Of a DNA stretch of 64,000 nt, positions 48,196 through 56,982 are shown in pieces; the stretch's first letter is position 1, and each line of letters begins with the position of its first letter. This DNA comes from Nocardia panacis (GTDB taxonomy: Bacteria; Actinomycetota; Actinomycetes; Mycobacteriales; Mycobacteriaceae). The notes below the pieces were generated by a model. It was not told the origin of the DNA. It worked only from the letters and a program-made list of their open reading frames with translations, and ran no database searches. Where the stretch lies: contig NZ_QZFU01000055.1 in the NCBI RefSeq assembly GCF_003598715.1, positions 62,001-126,000 on the forward strand, read 5' to 3'. The position numbers and the translations under genes were made by a program.

Positions 48196-48566
48196 GGGTG
48201 TTGTCCTCCGGTCATCGGCCTGCGGGCCGTACCGCGCACGGCCGCGATGACTCCAGCGTAGTCGCGTGTCCCCTCCAGAACCTGGTCCGCCTGCGGCCCC
48301 AATGGACTTTGGGGCCGCAGCAGCCGAACCAACCGTTGCCCGAACCTATCTCAGGACCCCGGCCTCGAAAAAGATGCTGCCACACCCGCGACGGAAGGCC
48401 CAACCCACGAGCAAACGGGTGCGCGTGCATTAGTGCGTGCCCGATTTGTAGGTGTTTGGGGGTGTGGCGAACTGGGAAAAACGGTGCGGAAACTTGTTTG
48501 ACGGTAACGAATTCGCATCGATTGGATGATGGTGTTGTAGAACTGTTGCCGAGTCGGCGCGCCGGA
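48196..48566. other. Intergenic region between the lipoprotein and monooxygenase genes
   Basis: 371 bp without a credible gene. Open frames here run into the lipoprotein gene out of frame. The region contains the 12-bp-stem hairpin (48291-48320) and a ribosome site for the monooxygenase. The segment 48430-48540 is less GC-rich than the average and probably holds promoter or regulator sequences, but I cannot identify them. Confidence 0.6.
48291..48320. terminator. Strong hairpin CTGCGGCCCCAA-N6-TTGGGGCCGCAG
   Basis: A perfect 12-bp stem with a 6-nt loop lies about 250 bp past the lipoprotein stop and 95 bp before the monooxygenase start, both on the minus strand. There is no clear T-tract on either side. 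It may be a terminator of the type common in actinobacteria or an attenuator in the monooxygenase leader. Confidence 0.6.
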
Positions 48567-49121
48567 TCAGGCGCCTGCGGGGAGGAGTGGGGTGACGGTT
48601 TCGGCGATATCGATTGCCAGATCGCACGTGGCGAGGTCGGTCGCGCTGGGCGGCACATTGGTGGATACGAAGAGCGATCCGGACTTCATCTCGACATTGA
48701 CCTCACAGCCGCCGGGGATGGCCGGGTGCGCCTTGTAGCGCAGGGCTTTCCGGCCGCCGAGCACGACCTCCGCCGCGTCGGGGAATTTGGTCCGCACCAG
48801 GGCGAGGGTGCCGTTGGTGGTCTGGACGACGAAACCGTATCCGGCTTTGGCGATGAACAGGCAGCCTCGCCAGGTGGTTTCGGCCACGCGGTCGTTCTGC
48901 GGCGCGGGTGGTCGGGCATCCCACCGATGCTCGGCGAGCAATTGCGGTGTGAGTGCCTTGCAGGCATCGAAGACCTGCGGTGCACTGCTGGACGGCGGGA
49001 TCGGGCTCGGTGAGGCCGAAGACGTTGGAACGGCCTTGGCACTGTCGCCGCAGGCCGTCAGCAGTGCGGCCGAGGCGAGCGCGAGCGCGAATCCCGTTCG
49101 CGCGACGCGGGCTGCCGTCAT
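48567..49121 (-). CDS. DUF3558-type lipoprotein
   Basis: 184 residues. Signal peptide with lipobox LLTAC at residues 20-24, then a Ser/Pro-rich linker. The domain FDACKALTPQLLAEHRWD, TWRGCLFIAK, and SATDLATCDLAIDIAETV follows the DUF3558 pattern of Nocardia/mycobacterial lipoproteins, with three conserved cysteines beyond the lipid-modified one. Function unknown. Its ATG overlaps the preceding stop as ATGA. Confidence 0.83.
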   Translation of the reverse strand: MTAARVARTGFALALASAALLTACGDSAKAVPTSSASPSPIPPSSSAPQVFDACKALTPQLLAEHRWDARPPAPQNDRVAETTWRGCLFIAKAGYGFVVQTTNGTLALVRTKFPDAAEVVLGGRKALRYKAHPAIPGGCEVNVEMKSGSLFVSTNVPPSATDLATCDLAIDIAETVTPLLPAGA

Positions 49122-49504
49122 GCCTGGATCTCGCGCATCTTCGCGGCGAATTCGGCATCGGTGCGGGTGAACTCGTCGCAGATCGCCTTGAACAATGCGC
49201 GGATATCCTGTGCGGCCGTGATGTAGTCGGTCAACGTGTCGTAGGCGTTGTTCGGGCCGCCCGCACCCTTCTGCTGGAATATCTGGACCAGTTCACGCGC
49301 CGAGGTGAAACGTGCTCCCGCCTCCTCGCCGACGCCCCAGATGCTCTTGTACCCGAGCTGCTGTGCGATGGTCTGCGCGGCGATGAATTCGTTGATGAGC
49401 CCCTCACACGCGGCATCCAGCGCCACGAACCCCTGCGGATCCATCCGCACTTTCAACGCCCCGCTCTTCGCCTCATCGATATACGACGCGAACGAACTGC
49501 CCAC
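49118..49504 (-). CDS. Small helical protein paired with the lipoprotein
   Basis: 128 residues, almost all helical: SGALKVRMDPQGFVALDAACEG near 14-35, QTIAQQLGYKSIWGVGEEAG, and a C-terminal DEFTRTDAEFAAKMREI. No signal peptide. The length, helical hairpin shape and a single W-x-G (WGVG) recall type VII secretion-linked proteins, but this is weak. GTG 49504 has GGAAGG about 10 nt upstream; GTG 49513 is too close to it. Translationally coupled to the lipoprotein gene. Function unknown. Confidence 0.65.
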   Translation of the reverse strand: MGSSFASYIDEAKSGALKVRMDPQGFVALDAACEGLINEFIAAQTIAQQLGYKSIWGVGEEAGARFTSARELVQIFQQKGAGGPNNAYDTLTDYITAAQDIRALFKAICDEFTRTDAEFAAKMREIQA

Positions 49505-49577
49505 CGCCCGCACCCCTTCCAGTCATGCCCCCTGCATCATATGGACGCACGCGCCACCTGTCCGGTTCCCGGCAATC

Positions 49578-49826
49578 TCAGCGCCCCGCCTTCCACACCG
49601 CGAACCGCTGCGGCAAGCAGACCGCGCAGGGCCGATATCCTGCCTGGACCGCCGTCGTCTCATCGGCGAAGAACACGCGCTGACTCCGATATGCCCCGCG
49701 CGCCAGCCACCGCGGCGCCGACGGACAGTCCAGACGACCATAGATCCGCCCCCGCCGATGTCCGCCGAAGAGTCCGGGTGTGGCACTGCGATATGGCCGT
49801 CCCGCACCATCCAGCAAGGTGTACAT
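49578..49826 (-). CDS. Stand-alone Ada-like zinc-binding domain
   Basis: 82 residues resembling the N-terminal methyl-phosphotriester domain of Ada: RIYGRLDCPSA (C34), VFFADETTAVQAGYRPCAVC (C67, C70). Ada uses four cysteines, of which the first (Cys38) accepts the methyl group; here that position is glycine 30, leaving three. Repair of phosphotriesters by that cysteine is therefore not expected; it may only bind zinc or DNA. It starts 2 bp after the oxygenase gene, in an alkylation-repair operon. Confidence 0.78.
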   Translation of the reverse strand: MYTLLDGAGRPYRSATPGLFGGHRRGRIYGRLDCPSAPRWLARGAYRSQRVFFADETTAVQAGYRPCAVCLPQRFAVWKAGR

Positions 49827-49828
49827 GA

Positions 49829-50548
49829 CTATTCGGCGTCGTGCAGCACCAACCCGAGCGTGTGCCGGATGCCGCCGCGGATGCGGCTGACCCCGTGTCG
49901 CACGGGCGCGCGGGACCAGCCGCGACTGGAGGGTGTGGGCCGGTCGCGGGTGGTGAAGATCAGTCCGTGTCCCTGTTCGAGCACGGTCGCGGTGGCCTTG
50001 GATTGGGCGCGCAGGCGCTGTTCGACGAGCAGGAACTCCCCTCCGGTGAAGTCGATGCCGGGACGGTCGAGTCCGATCACCACCTGGAGGGGAAAGACCA
50101 ACTCGCCGTATAGGTCTCGGTGCAGTGCGTTCCAATCCCCTTCGGTGTAGCGGAGCAGGATCGGCGTCGGGCGGGTCTGTCCTGCGGCATGGCAGATTCG
50201 CAGCCAGTCGTCGAAGTCGTCGGGCCACGGCGCCGGATCACCGAGCCGTGCCGCCCAGGTTCGAGCGATGGGCAGGAGCCTGCGGTAGCAGGCGGCCCGC
50301 AGTTCGGCGATCGGCTCCGGAATCGGATCGGCGAAGTAGCGGTAGGCGCCGCGGCCGAAGCGGTGGCGGGACATATCGATGGTGGCGCGGAAGATTGGCT
50401 CGTGCCACCGGGCGGTGAGGGCGGCGCATTCGGCCGGGGTGAGGATCGGGCCGGTCTGGGCGCAGCCCTCGGCGTCGAGTTCGGCGGCGAGCGCGGCCCA
50501 GGGTTGGTTGTCGACCCGATCTGCCAGTGCGGCAAGGGTTTCGGTCAT
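49829..50548 (-). CDS. 2-oxoglutarate/Fe(II) oxygenase of the alkylation-repair operon
   Basis: 239 residues. The iron ligands of the HxD...H facial triad are H143 and D145 (LHRDLYG) and H218 (RHGVSR); R228 (IRHT) would bind 2-oxoglutarate. GGEFLLVEQR near 170 is a conserved strand. It is not a textbook AlkB but sits between an O6-alkylguanine transferase and an Ada-like gene, so oxidative removal of alkyl groups is the likely job. ATG 50548 overlaps the alkyltransferase stop (TGATG). The longer open frame has no further similarity. Confidence 0.85.
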   Translation of the reverse strand: MTETLAALADRVDNQPWAALAAELDAEGCAQTGPILTPAECAALTARWHEPIFRATIDMSRHRFGRGAYRYFADPIPEPIAELRAACYRRLLPIARTWAARLGDPAPWPDDFDDWLRICHAAGQTRPTPILLRYTEGDWNALHRDLYGELVFPLQVVIGLDRPGIDFTGGEFLLVEQRLRAQSKATATVLEQGHGLIFTTRDRPTPSSRGWSRAPVRHGVSRIRGGIRHTLGLVLHDAE

Positions 50549-51162
50549 CACGCCTCCAGGTCGAGCAGTGTGGCCTTGGCCGCGGTGCCGCCGACGTACT
50601 GACCGATGGCGCCATCGCTGCGCACCACCCGGTGGCACGGGATGACGACCGGCAGCGGGTTGGTGGCGCAGGCGGTGCCGACGGCGCGCACGGCGCGCGG
50701 ATTGCCAACGGCAGCAGCCACCGTCGCGTAGCTGGCGCGGCGCCCGTAGCCGATCTCGGGCAGGTGTTCGATGACGGTGCGGCGGAAGCCGGTGGTCAAC
50801 CGCAGATCCAGCGGGAGGTCGAAAGTTGTTCTGGCGCCGGTGAAGTACTCGTCGAGTTCGCGAGCGGCGGTGTCGAGGCGGGCCGGGGCGGCCAGGATGC
50901 GCGGACTGATCCGCGCGGCGAGGCCTTCGAGCACGGCGTCGTGGTCCTCGGTCGAGTAGGCCACGCGGACCAGGCCGACCGGGGTGGCGGCGAGCAGCAG
51001 CGCGCCGACCGGGCTATCGACGGTGCGGTAGGCGATATCGAGCAGTCCGGCCGCCTCGGCCGAGGCGGTCAGGCGGTGGCGCAGGTCGGCGAGGGTTTCG
51101 GCGCTGTCGGCGGCGAGTGCGTCGAACAGGCCGTCGTACCGGTCCTGATTCGGAACCATCAT
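50548..51162 (-). CDS. ogt: Methylated-DNA-protein-cysteine S-methyltransferase
   Basis: 204 residues. The N-terminal part (1-110) is the Ogt-type ribonuclease-H-like domain with DSPVGALLLAATPVGLVRVAY. The C-terminal domain carries the suicide cysteine in IPCHRVV (C176), preceded by the HTH region YATVAAAVGNPRAVRAVGTA. It moves alkyl groups from O6-guanine to itself. The start overlaps the sigma-factor stop (ATGATG at 51157-51162), so the two genes are coupled. Confidence 0.93.
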   Translation of the reverse strand: MMVPNQDRYDGLFDALAADSAETLADLRHRLTASAEAAGLLDIAYRTVDSPVGALLLAATPVGLVRVAYSTEDHDAVLEGLAARISPRILAAPARLDTAARELDEYFTGARTTFDLPLDLRLTTGFRRTVIEHLPEIGYGRRASYATVAAAVGNPRAVRAVGTACATNPLPVVIPCHRVVRSDGAIGQYVGGTAAKATLLDLEA

Positions 51163-51644
51163 GGGCTGTCCTTCGGGTAGAGCTTGCGCAGGGTCTTCAG
51201 GCCGTCGGCGGCGGCGCGGCGGGCGGCGGCGGGCGAATTGCCCAGCAGCGCCGCGATTTCGGCGTGTGGCAGACCGGCGAGGTAGTGGTAGGCCACGGCT
51301 TGGCGCTGTTTGGTTGGCAGCGCGGCCAGTGCGGACCACAGGTCCGGATCGCGGCCTGCCGGATCGGAATTCGGTGCCGGACGTTCCGGCAGGACATCGG
51401 CGGGGACGGGTGCGCGGGTGCGGGCGCGGCCCACATCGATGGCGCGGCGGTGCGCGATGGTCACCAGCCACGCCTCGAGGTTGACGTTCGCGTCCAGGTC
51501 GGGATAGGCGCGCAGGGCGGACAGGAACGTCTCCGACCAGGCATCATCCGCAGCGGTGTCGAAGGGTCCGAGCACCGCGCGGCAGACGCGCAGCACCATC
51601 GGGCCGTACTCGGCCACCACCTGCTCGAACGGAGGCAATCTCAC
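51159..51644 (-). CDS. ECF-type RNA polymerase sigma factor
   Basis: 161 residues. Region 2 is DDAWSETFLSALRAYPDLDA and NVNLEAWLVTIAHRRAIDVGRAR; region 4 is ALPTKQRQAVAYHYLAGLPHAEIAALLGNSPAAARRA. There is no anti-sigma gene next to it. It heads the alkyltransferase-oxygenase-Ada set and starts 43 bp after recD on the same strand, so it may drive this repair operon. The target promoter is unknown. Confidence 0.88.
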   Translation of the reverse strand: MRLPPFEQVVAEYGPMVLRVCRAVLGPFDTAADDAWSETFLSALRAYPDLDANVNLEAWLVTIAHRRAIDVGRARTRAPVPADVLPERPAPNSDPAGRDPDLWSALAALPTKQRQAVAYHYLAGLPHAEIAALLGNSPAAARRAAADGLKTLRKLYPKDSP

Positions 51645-51687
51645 ACCCGGTAGACGGCCGGTGCGGCCGATATGTGAGATCCGCAGG

Positions 51688-53577
51688 TCACGGCGTGATA
51701 TCCGGGCGCGACAGGCCGCTGGCCCGCAGCACCCGGCGGTCGATGCCCGCCCGGATCGCGTCCTCGGCGCCGATGACGCGCACGTGCCGGCGCGCCCTGG
51801 TGATGGCGGTGTAGAGCAGTTCCCTGGTGAGCAGCGTGGACTCCGGTTCGGGCAGCACGATGGAGACCGTGTCGTACTGACTGCCCTGGCTGCGGTGGAT
51901 AGTCATGGCGAAAACCGTGACCACCGAGGGGAATTGGGTGGGGTGCACCAGGTAGGGCGCGCTGCCGCGTTGCAGGGCCGCGCGCAGCGATCCGTCGGGC
52001 ATGCGCACGATGACGCCGGTGTCGCCGTTGTAGATGCGCGCCTCGTGATCGTTGGCGGTGACCAGCAGCGGCTGGCCGGGGTACCACGGCACGTGGTGAG
52101 ATTCCGGACCCGCACCGCTCGCGGCGGCCCAGTCGGCGGCGGTGCGGTCCCAACGTTCGACACCGAACGGACCCTGGCGGTGCGCGCACAGCAGCCGGTG
52201 CGATTCGAGGGCGGCGAGCGCGGCGGCGGCATCGCCTGCCAGTGCGGCCTCGGTGGTGGCGCGAGCGGCGCGCACCACATCGGCCCGCACCGCCACCGTG
52301 TCTTCCGGCGGGCCGAAGGACAGCTCCGAACCGCCTTCGCGCAGCAAATCCAGCGCCGCGTCCGCATTGCCCGCGCGCACCGCGACGGCGAGGTCGGCGA
52401 TGCGGCCGCCGAAACGTCGACCTCGGGTCAGGCGGACGATGCCGCCGCGCAGGCGCTTTCGTTCCAGCGGGCTCAGCGACTCGGTATCCCCCTGCGCGCC
52501 TTCGGATTCCGGGCCGAGTATGCGGTCCAGCAGCGGATTGGGCACGGTGGCGACGGGTCCGAGCACCAGGTCGGCCAGGACCGCGCCGGCGTCGACGGAG
52601 GCCAACTGGTCCGGGTCGCCGACGAGCACCAGGCGGGTGTCCGGACGCAGTGCGGCCAGCAGGCTGCTCATCATGGTCAGCGACACCATCGAGGTCTCGT
52701 CCACCACGATGACATCGAAAGGGAGCCGGTTGAATTCGTGGTATCGGAAGCGGGTGCCGCGTCCGCGCTGCCAACCGAGCAGGCGGTGCAGGGTGGCGGC
52801 CGTCAGTTCCGGCAGGTCCAGTGCGGCCGCCTGTTCGCGCACCGCCTCCTGGAGGCGGGCCGCCGCCTTGCCGGTGGGCGCGGCCAGGGCGATCCGCAGC
52901 GCGGGCAGTTTGGGAGTGGCCCTGCGGTGCGCCTCGAGCAGCGCGAGGATGCGGGCGATGGTGTGGGTTTTCCCGGTGCCGGGTCCGCCCGCGACCACGG
53001 TGGTCCAGTGCGTCGCCGCCAGGGCGGCGGCCACGCGTTGACGGTCGGGGCCTGCGGCCGGCGGGGTGTCGAAGAGTCGATCCAGTTCGCGCCGGATCAG
53101 CTCCGGATCGACGGCGGGATGGTGCGCCGAGCGCTCGGTGAGCACCCGGCGAATGGTCTGCTCCTGCTGGTAGTAGCGGTCCAGATAGAGCAGCGGACCG
53201 TCCTGCGCCTCGACCAACCGCAGCGGCCGCAGCGGACCTGCCTGACCCCCGCACACCAGTGGGCTGCGGCGCAGCGCCGCCACGACCGCGTCGAAATCCG
53301 GCCACGGCAGCGTCGCCGGATCGATACCCGTCGCGAGGTCACGGGTCTCGTCGGCGTCGATGCCGATCTCACGCATGCGGCGCAGTTCGAGACAGACCGA
53401 GCCCGAGCGGACCGCGCGCACGGCCAGCGCCGCCGCGAACAGCACCGCCTCCTCGGATTCGCGACCGAGGCGGCCCAGGCGGAGGGCGACATGGACGTCG
53501 GCGGCCGAGAGCACACCGGCCTCATTGAATTCGCGCAGCAGACCGGTGCCGCGCTGGGCGATCTGGATCGATGTCAC
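51688..53577 (-). CDS. recD: Exodeoxyribonuclease V alpha subunit, RecD helicase
   Basis: 629 residues. Superfamily 1 helicase motifs: Walker A VVAGGPGTGKTHTIARIL near 170, Walker B VIVVDETSMVSL near 290, and motifs V/VI MTIHRSQGSQYDTV and LLTRELLYTAITRARRHV near the C-terminus. RecD drives 5'-3' unwinding in RecBCD. GTG 53577 overlaps the recB stop (GTGA), so it is coupled to recB. The order recC-recB-recD matches mycobacteria. Confidence 0.96.
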   Translation of the reverse strand: MTSIQIAQRGTGLLREFNEAGVLSAADVHVALRLGRLGRESEEAVLFAAALAVRAVRSGSVCLELRRMREIGIDADETRDLATGIDPATLPWPDFDAVVAALRRSPLVCGGQAGPLRPLRLVEAQDGPLLYLDRYYQQEQTIRRVLTERSAHHPAVDPELIRRELDRLFDTPPAAGPDRQRVAAALAATHWTTVVAGGPGTGKTHTIARILALLEAHRRATPKLPALRIALAAPTGKAAARLQEAVREQAAALDLPELTAATLHRLLGWQRGRGTRFRYHEFNRLPFDVIVVDETSMVSLTMMSSLLAALRPDTRLVLVGDPDQLASVDAGAVLADLVLGPVATVPNPLLDRILGPESEGAQGDTESLSPLERKRLRGGIVRLTRGRRFGGRIADLAVAVRAGNADAALDLLREGGSELSFGPPEDTVAVRADVVRAARATTEAALAGDAAAALAALESHRLLCAHRQGPFGVERWDRTAADWAAASGAGPESHHVPWYPGQPLLVTANDHEARIYNGDTGVIVRMPDGSLRAALQRGSAPYLVHPTQFPSVVTVFAMTIHRSQGSQYDTVSIVLPEPESTLLTRELLYTAITRARRHVRVIGAEDAIRAGIDRRVLRASGLSRPDITP

Positions 53578-56500
53578 CGGGCCGCTCCCGCCAGCAACTC
53601 CGAGAGCGCGAGCACCAGCGCGTGCGGTGGGTGCCAGTCGAAAACACCGCAGCCGGACGGGGTTTCGGGGCCGACCATACCGCGCACGAACAGGTAGCGG
53701 CAGCCGCCGAGGTGGCGGGCCGGATCGTAACCGGGTAGTCGCCAGCGCAGGTAGCGGTGCAGCGCGACCGAATACAGCAGTGCCTGTAGCGGATAGTGCG
53801 AGCGCAGCATCTCCGCCGCCATGCGGTCGCGGGTGTAGTCGGCGACGGTGAGGTCGCCGGCGCCGAGCCGGTTGGTCTTGTAGTCGACCACGACGTAGCG
53901 GCCGTCGGTGGTGCGCAGGACGGCGTCGATACTGCCGGTGAGGTAGCCGCGCAGCGGGATATCGTCCAAATGGTCGAGCAGGTCGGCGTAGTCGCGCAGA
54001 TCGTCGTCGGCGGGGAGGTGGGCGCGCAGCAGTTCGGCGATGTCGTGCAGGCCCGCCGCGGTGGGTCCGGCGGCGTCGCCGCCCGCGAGCGGGAGTTCGA
54101 AATCCAGTTCACTCAGGCGATTTCGCGTGGAGAACGCGGCGAGACTGCCGACATCCATGGGGGTGTGCAGGACGGCGAGCACGGCGGCGCCCAGAACGGC
54201 GGGATCGAGCTCGGCCATGAGTTCCTCGACGGCCGCGCGGCAGCGGGCGTGCACCTCGGTGGCCAGATCCGGTGCGTCGGTGTCGATATGCTCGAAGACG
54301 CCGTGCACCAGGGTGCCGAACTCCGCGCCGTAGGGCAGGCTGTTCATCAGCGAGGGCGCCGAATCCGGCGCGGCCGTCTCCGCTTCGACCGGGGCGGGGG
54401 TGTCCGGTTCGTCGCCCGCGTCCTCGGATACCGCGGCGGCCTCGTGCGCGCCCGCCGTGAGCGCCGAGTACGAGGTGCGTCGCCAGTGCTGATCGAGGGT
54501 GCGGGTGAACTGCGCGACCGCGAGGTCCCCGGTGGGGAGCTCCACGCGGACCCGCTGCGCGACGAGCTCGGCTTCGCCGTCCACCGGTTGGATGGCAATG
54601 GCCTCCGGCTTGCGCGCACCCCACGCCGAAAGCGACTGAACGACAGTGTCATCCGGGGGCACGGCGGCCCTCGCGGGCACGATGTCGCCGCCGTCGGGGC
54701 GACCCAGGATCATCCGGTGCAGCGGGGCCGCCGCGGTCGTGATGGACGGCGCCCACCAGGCCACGATCTGGCATTCGGCGCGGGTGAGAGCCACATAGAG
54801 CAGCCGCAGCTCCTCCCCTGCCTCCTCGGTTTCGCTGCGCAGCTTGCGTTCCGCGTAGCCCGCCGCGTCCTGACCGCCGACATCGAGGACGCGTTCGCCG
54901 TCCTGCCCGTGGAACAGCAGGGTCTGCGGATCCGGGTTCTTGGCGCTGTCCCAGGCGAAAGGCAGGTAGACGATGGGGAATTCGAGCCCCTTCGCCGCGT
55001 GCACGGTGGCGATCTGCACTGCCGCCGCATCGCGATCGAGCCGCCTGCTGCGATCGGCCACCGACCCGGAGGCCGGATCGCGCACCCGGTCGCCCAGCCA
55101 GCGGGTGAGCGCGGTCAGACCCAAGCCTTCGCTCAGGGCGACCTGATCCAGCAGTTGCGCCAGGTGCCGCAGGTCGGTCAGTTCCCGTTCGCCGTTCTCC
55201 AGACCGAGCAGCCGCTGCGCGAGCCGCGCCTCGGCGGCGAGCTTCGCGAAGACGGCGGCGAATCCGGCGCGGGCGAACAGCCGCGCGGCATCGCGCAGTT
55301 GCGCGCTCACCCGGCCGACCAGATCCGCGCCGCCCGCATCGATTTCGGCGGCGGTGCAGCCCAGGATCGGGGTGCGGGCGGCGAGCCGGACGCGGTCGGC
55401 GCGATGCGGTTGTTCCAGCGCCCGCAATACCCACAGCCAGTCGGTGGCGCTGGGCGTGTCGAAAACACTGGTGCCGCCCGCCAATACCGCGGCGATGCCG
55501 ACCCGGTCCAAAGCCGCTCGCACCACATCGATTTGCGAGCGGGTGCGCACCAGGACGGCGATATCGCCGGGGCTGATCGGTCGGCGAGTGCCCTCGGCGG
55601 TGTCCAGTTGAATGCCCGAGGACAGCAACCGGACAATATCGGCGGCCATATCGCCCGCGACGTTGGCGCGCAGTCGGCCGACCGCCGGGAATCCCGATTT
55701 GTTCAGCGGCCCGGCGCCTTTGCGCGGCAGGCAGCGCAGGCGCAGCGGGGTGATCAGATCCTGCGGGCCGGTCAGCCGCGACCACGCGCGGGTGGCGGCC
55801 ACCGGGTGCACGCGGATTTCGCTGTGCCCCAGGGCGGCTCCGCCGTGTAGGTGATCGAGGGCGGCGAGCAGTCCGGCGTCGCTGCGCCAGTTCGTGGTGA
55901 GTTCGCTGCGGTGATCGGCCAGGGCGACGGCATCGAGGTAGCTCAGGACCTCGGCGCCCCGGAAGGCGTAGATGGCCTGTTTCGGATCGCCGACCAGGAC
56001 GAGGGCGGCGTGCCCGTGCAAGGCCAGGCGCAGGATGTCCCACTGCAGCGGGTCGGTGTCCTGGAATTCGTCGACCAGCGCCACCCGGTAGCGGTCGCGG
56101 ATGCGGCGGCGGGCGGCGGGGCCGTGACTCGGGTCGGCGAGTGCGTCGTGCAGCAGCACCAGCAGGTCGTCGAAATCACGCAGGCCCGAAAGGCGTTTGC
56201 GCCGTTCGGTTTCCGCACGGACGGCGGCGGCGAAGGCGACACGCTCGCCCGCGGGGCCGGAGGCTTCGGGCGCGAGGCGGGCGTGCCGGTCGCGCACCGC
56301 CGCCGCGGCGAGTTGATGAGCCTTCTTCAGCGTGAAGGGTTGTTCGGCGCGGGCGTATCGGTTCAGGTAGAGGTCCTCGGCGACGGTGGCGACCAGGTCG
56401 TCGACGGAATCCACCAGTCGCGCACCGGGATCCTGCTCACCCGCCAGGCCGAGTTCGTCCAGCATGCGCTGGCAGAAGCTGTGCGTGGTGGCGATGGCGC

Positions 56501-56885
56501 CCGCGTCGAAGTCGGCGAGCGCGGCGAGCAGGCGGGCGCGCCTGCGCCGGATCTCGTCCGAATCCGCCTGTGCCAGTTGCCGGATCAGGTCGTCGGCGCT
56601 CGCGCGGGCGACCGCGGGCTCGGCCAGGGCGGCGGCGGCCGCCACGAACCTGTCCCTGGTGCGCTCGCGCAGTTCCCTGGTCGCGGCCCGGCTGAAGGTC
56701 ACCAGCAGCAACTGCGAGATGTCCACACCCGCCTCGGCCACATAGCGCACCGCGAGGCCCACGATGGCGTGGGTCTTGCCGGTGCCCGCGCTGGCCTCGA
56801 GCACGGTGGTGCCGGTGGGCAGCGCGCCCATCGGGTCGAAGGCGTCGGCGGACTCGACTCGCGCGATGGTGCCCGCTATGGTCAC
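53574..56885 (-). CDS. recB: Exodeoxyribonuclease V beta subunit, RecB helicase-nuclease
   Basis: About 1103 residues. UvrD-type helicase: Walker A LEASAGTGKTHAIVGL, RVALVDEFQDTDPLQWDILRL, VLVGDPKQAIYAFRGAEV, IATVHAAKGLEFPIVYLPF, LLYVALTRAECQIV. The C-terminal nuclease domain keeps its metal motif (DAVLRTTDGRYVVVDYKTNRLG). RecB is the motor and nuclease that processes double-strand ends for RecA. GTG 56885 is taken; TTG 56909 and GTG 56894 are in frame with GGAAGG nearby. Confidence 0.96.
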   Translation of the reverse strand: MTIAGTIARVESADAFDPMGALPTGTTVLEASAGTGKTHAIVGLAVRYVAEAGVDISQLLLVTFSRAATRELRERTRDRFVAAAAALAEPAVARASADDLIRQLAQADSDEIRRRRARLLAALADFDAGAIATTHSFCQRMLDELGLAGEQDPGARLVDSVDDLVATVAEDLYLNRYARAEQPFTLKKAHQLAAAAVRDRHARLAPEASGPAGERVAFAAAVRAETERRKRLSGLRDFDDLLVLLHDALADPSHGPAARRRIRDRYRVALVDEFQDTDPLQWDILRLALHGHAALVLVGDPKQAIYAFRGAEVLSYLDAVALADHRSELTTNWRSDAGLLAALDHLHGGAALGHSEIRVHPVAATRAWSRLTGPQDLITPLRLRCLPRKGAGPLNKSGFPAVGRLRANVAGDMAADIVRLLSSGIQLDTAEGTRRPISPGDIAVLVRTRSQIDVVRAALDRVGIAAVLAGGTSVFDTPSATDWLWVLRALEQPHRADRVRLAARTPILGCTAAEIDAGGADLVGRVSAQLRDAARLFARAGFAAVFAKLAAEARLAQRLLGLENGERELTDLRHLAQLLDQVALSEGLGLTALTRWLGDRVRDPASGSVADRSRRLDRDAAAVQIATVHAAKGLEFPIVYLPFAWDSAKNPDPQTLLFHGQDGERVLDVGGQDAAGYAERKLRSETEEAGEELRLLYVALTRAECQIVAWWAPSITTAAAPLHRMILGRPDGGDIVPARAAVPPDDTVVQSLSAWGARKPEAIAIQPVDGEAELVAQRVRVELPTGDLAVAQFTRTLDQHWRRTSYSALTAGAHEAAAVSEDAGDEPDTPAPVEAETAAPDSAPSLMNSLPYGAEFGTLVHGVFEHIDTDAPDLATEVHARCRAAVEELMAELDPAVLGAAVLAVLHTPMDVGSLAAFSTRNRLSELDFELPLAGGDAAGPTAAGLHDIAELLRAHLPADDDLRDYADLLDHLDDIPLRGYLTGSIDAVLRTTDGRYVVVDYKTNRLGAGDLTVADYTRDRMAAEMLRSHYPLQALLYSVALHRYLRWRLPGYDPARHLGGCRYLFVRGMVGPETPSGCGVFDWHPPHALVLALSELLAGAAR

Positions 56886-56982
56886 GCCCGACACCGCCCT
56901 TCCCGCCAATGAACTACCCCTGCATCTTTCCCGACACGCCGACCGATCCTGCGGGGGCGCGCCGGGCTTGGTCGCGCCGGCT

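Noticed and set aside
48212..48658. 148-residue minus-strand frame before the monooxygenase
   Set aside because: It overlaps the lipoprotein gene in another frame, has no ribosome site and reads through the hairpin.
53796..55850. 684-residue plus-strand frame opposite recB
   Set aside because: Antisense shadow; RecB motifs are all on the minus strand.
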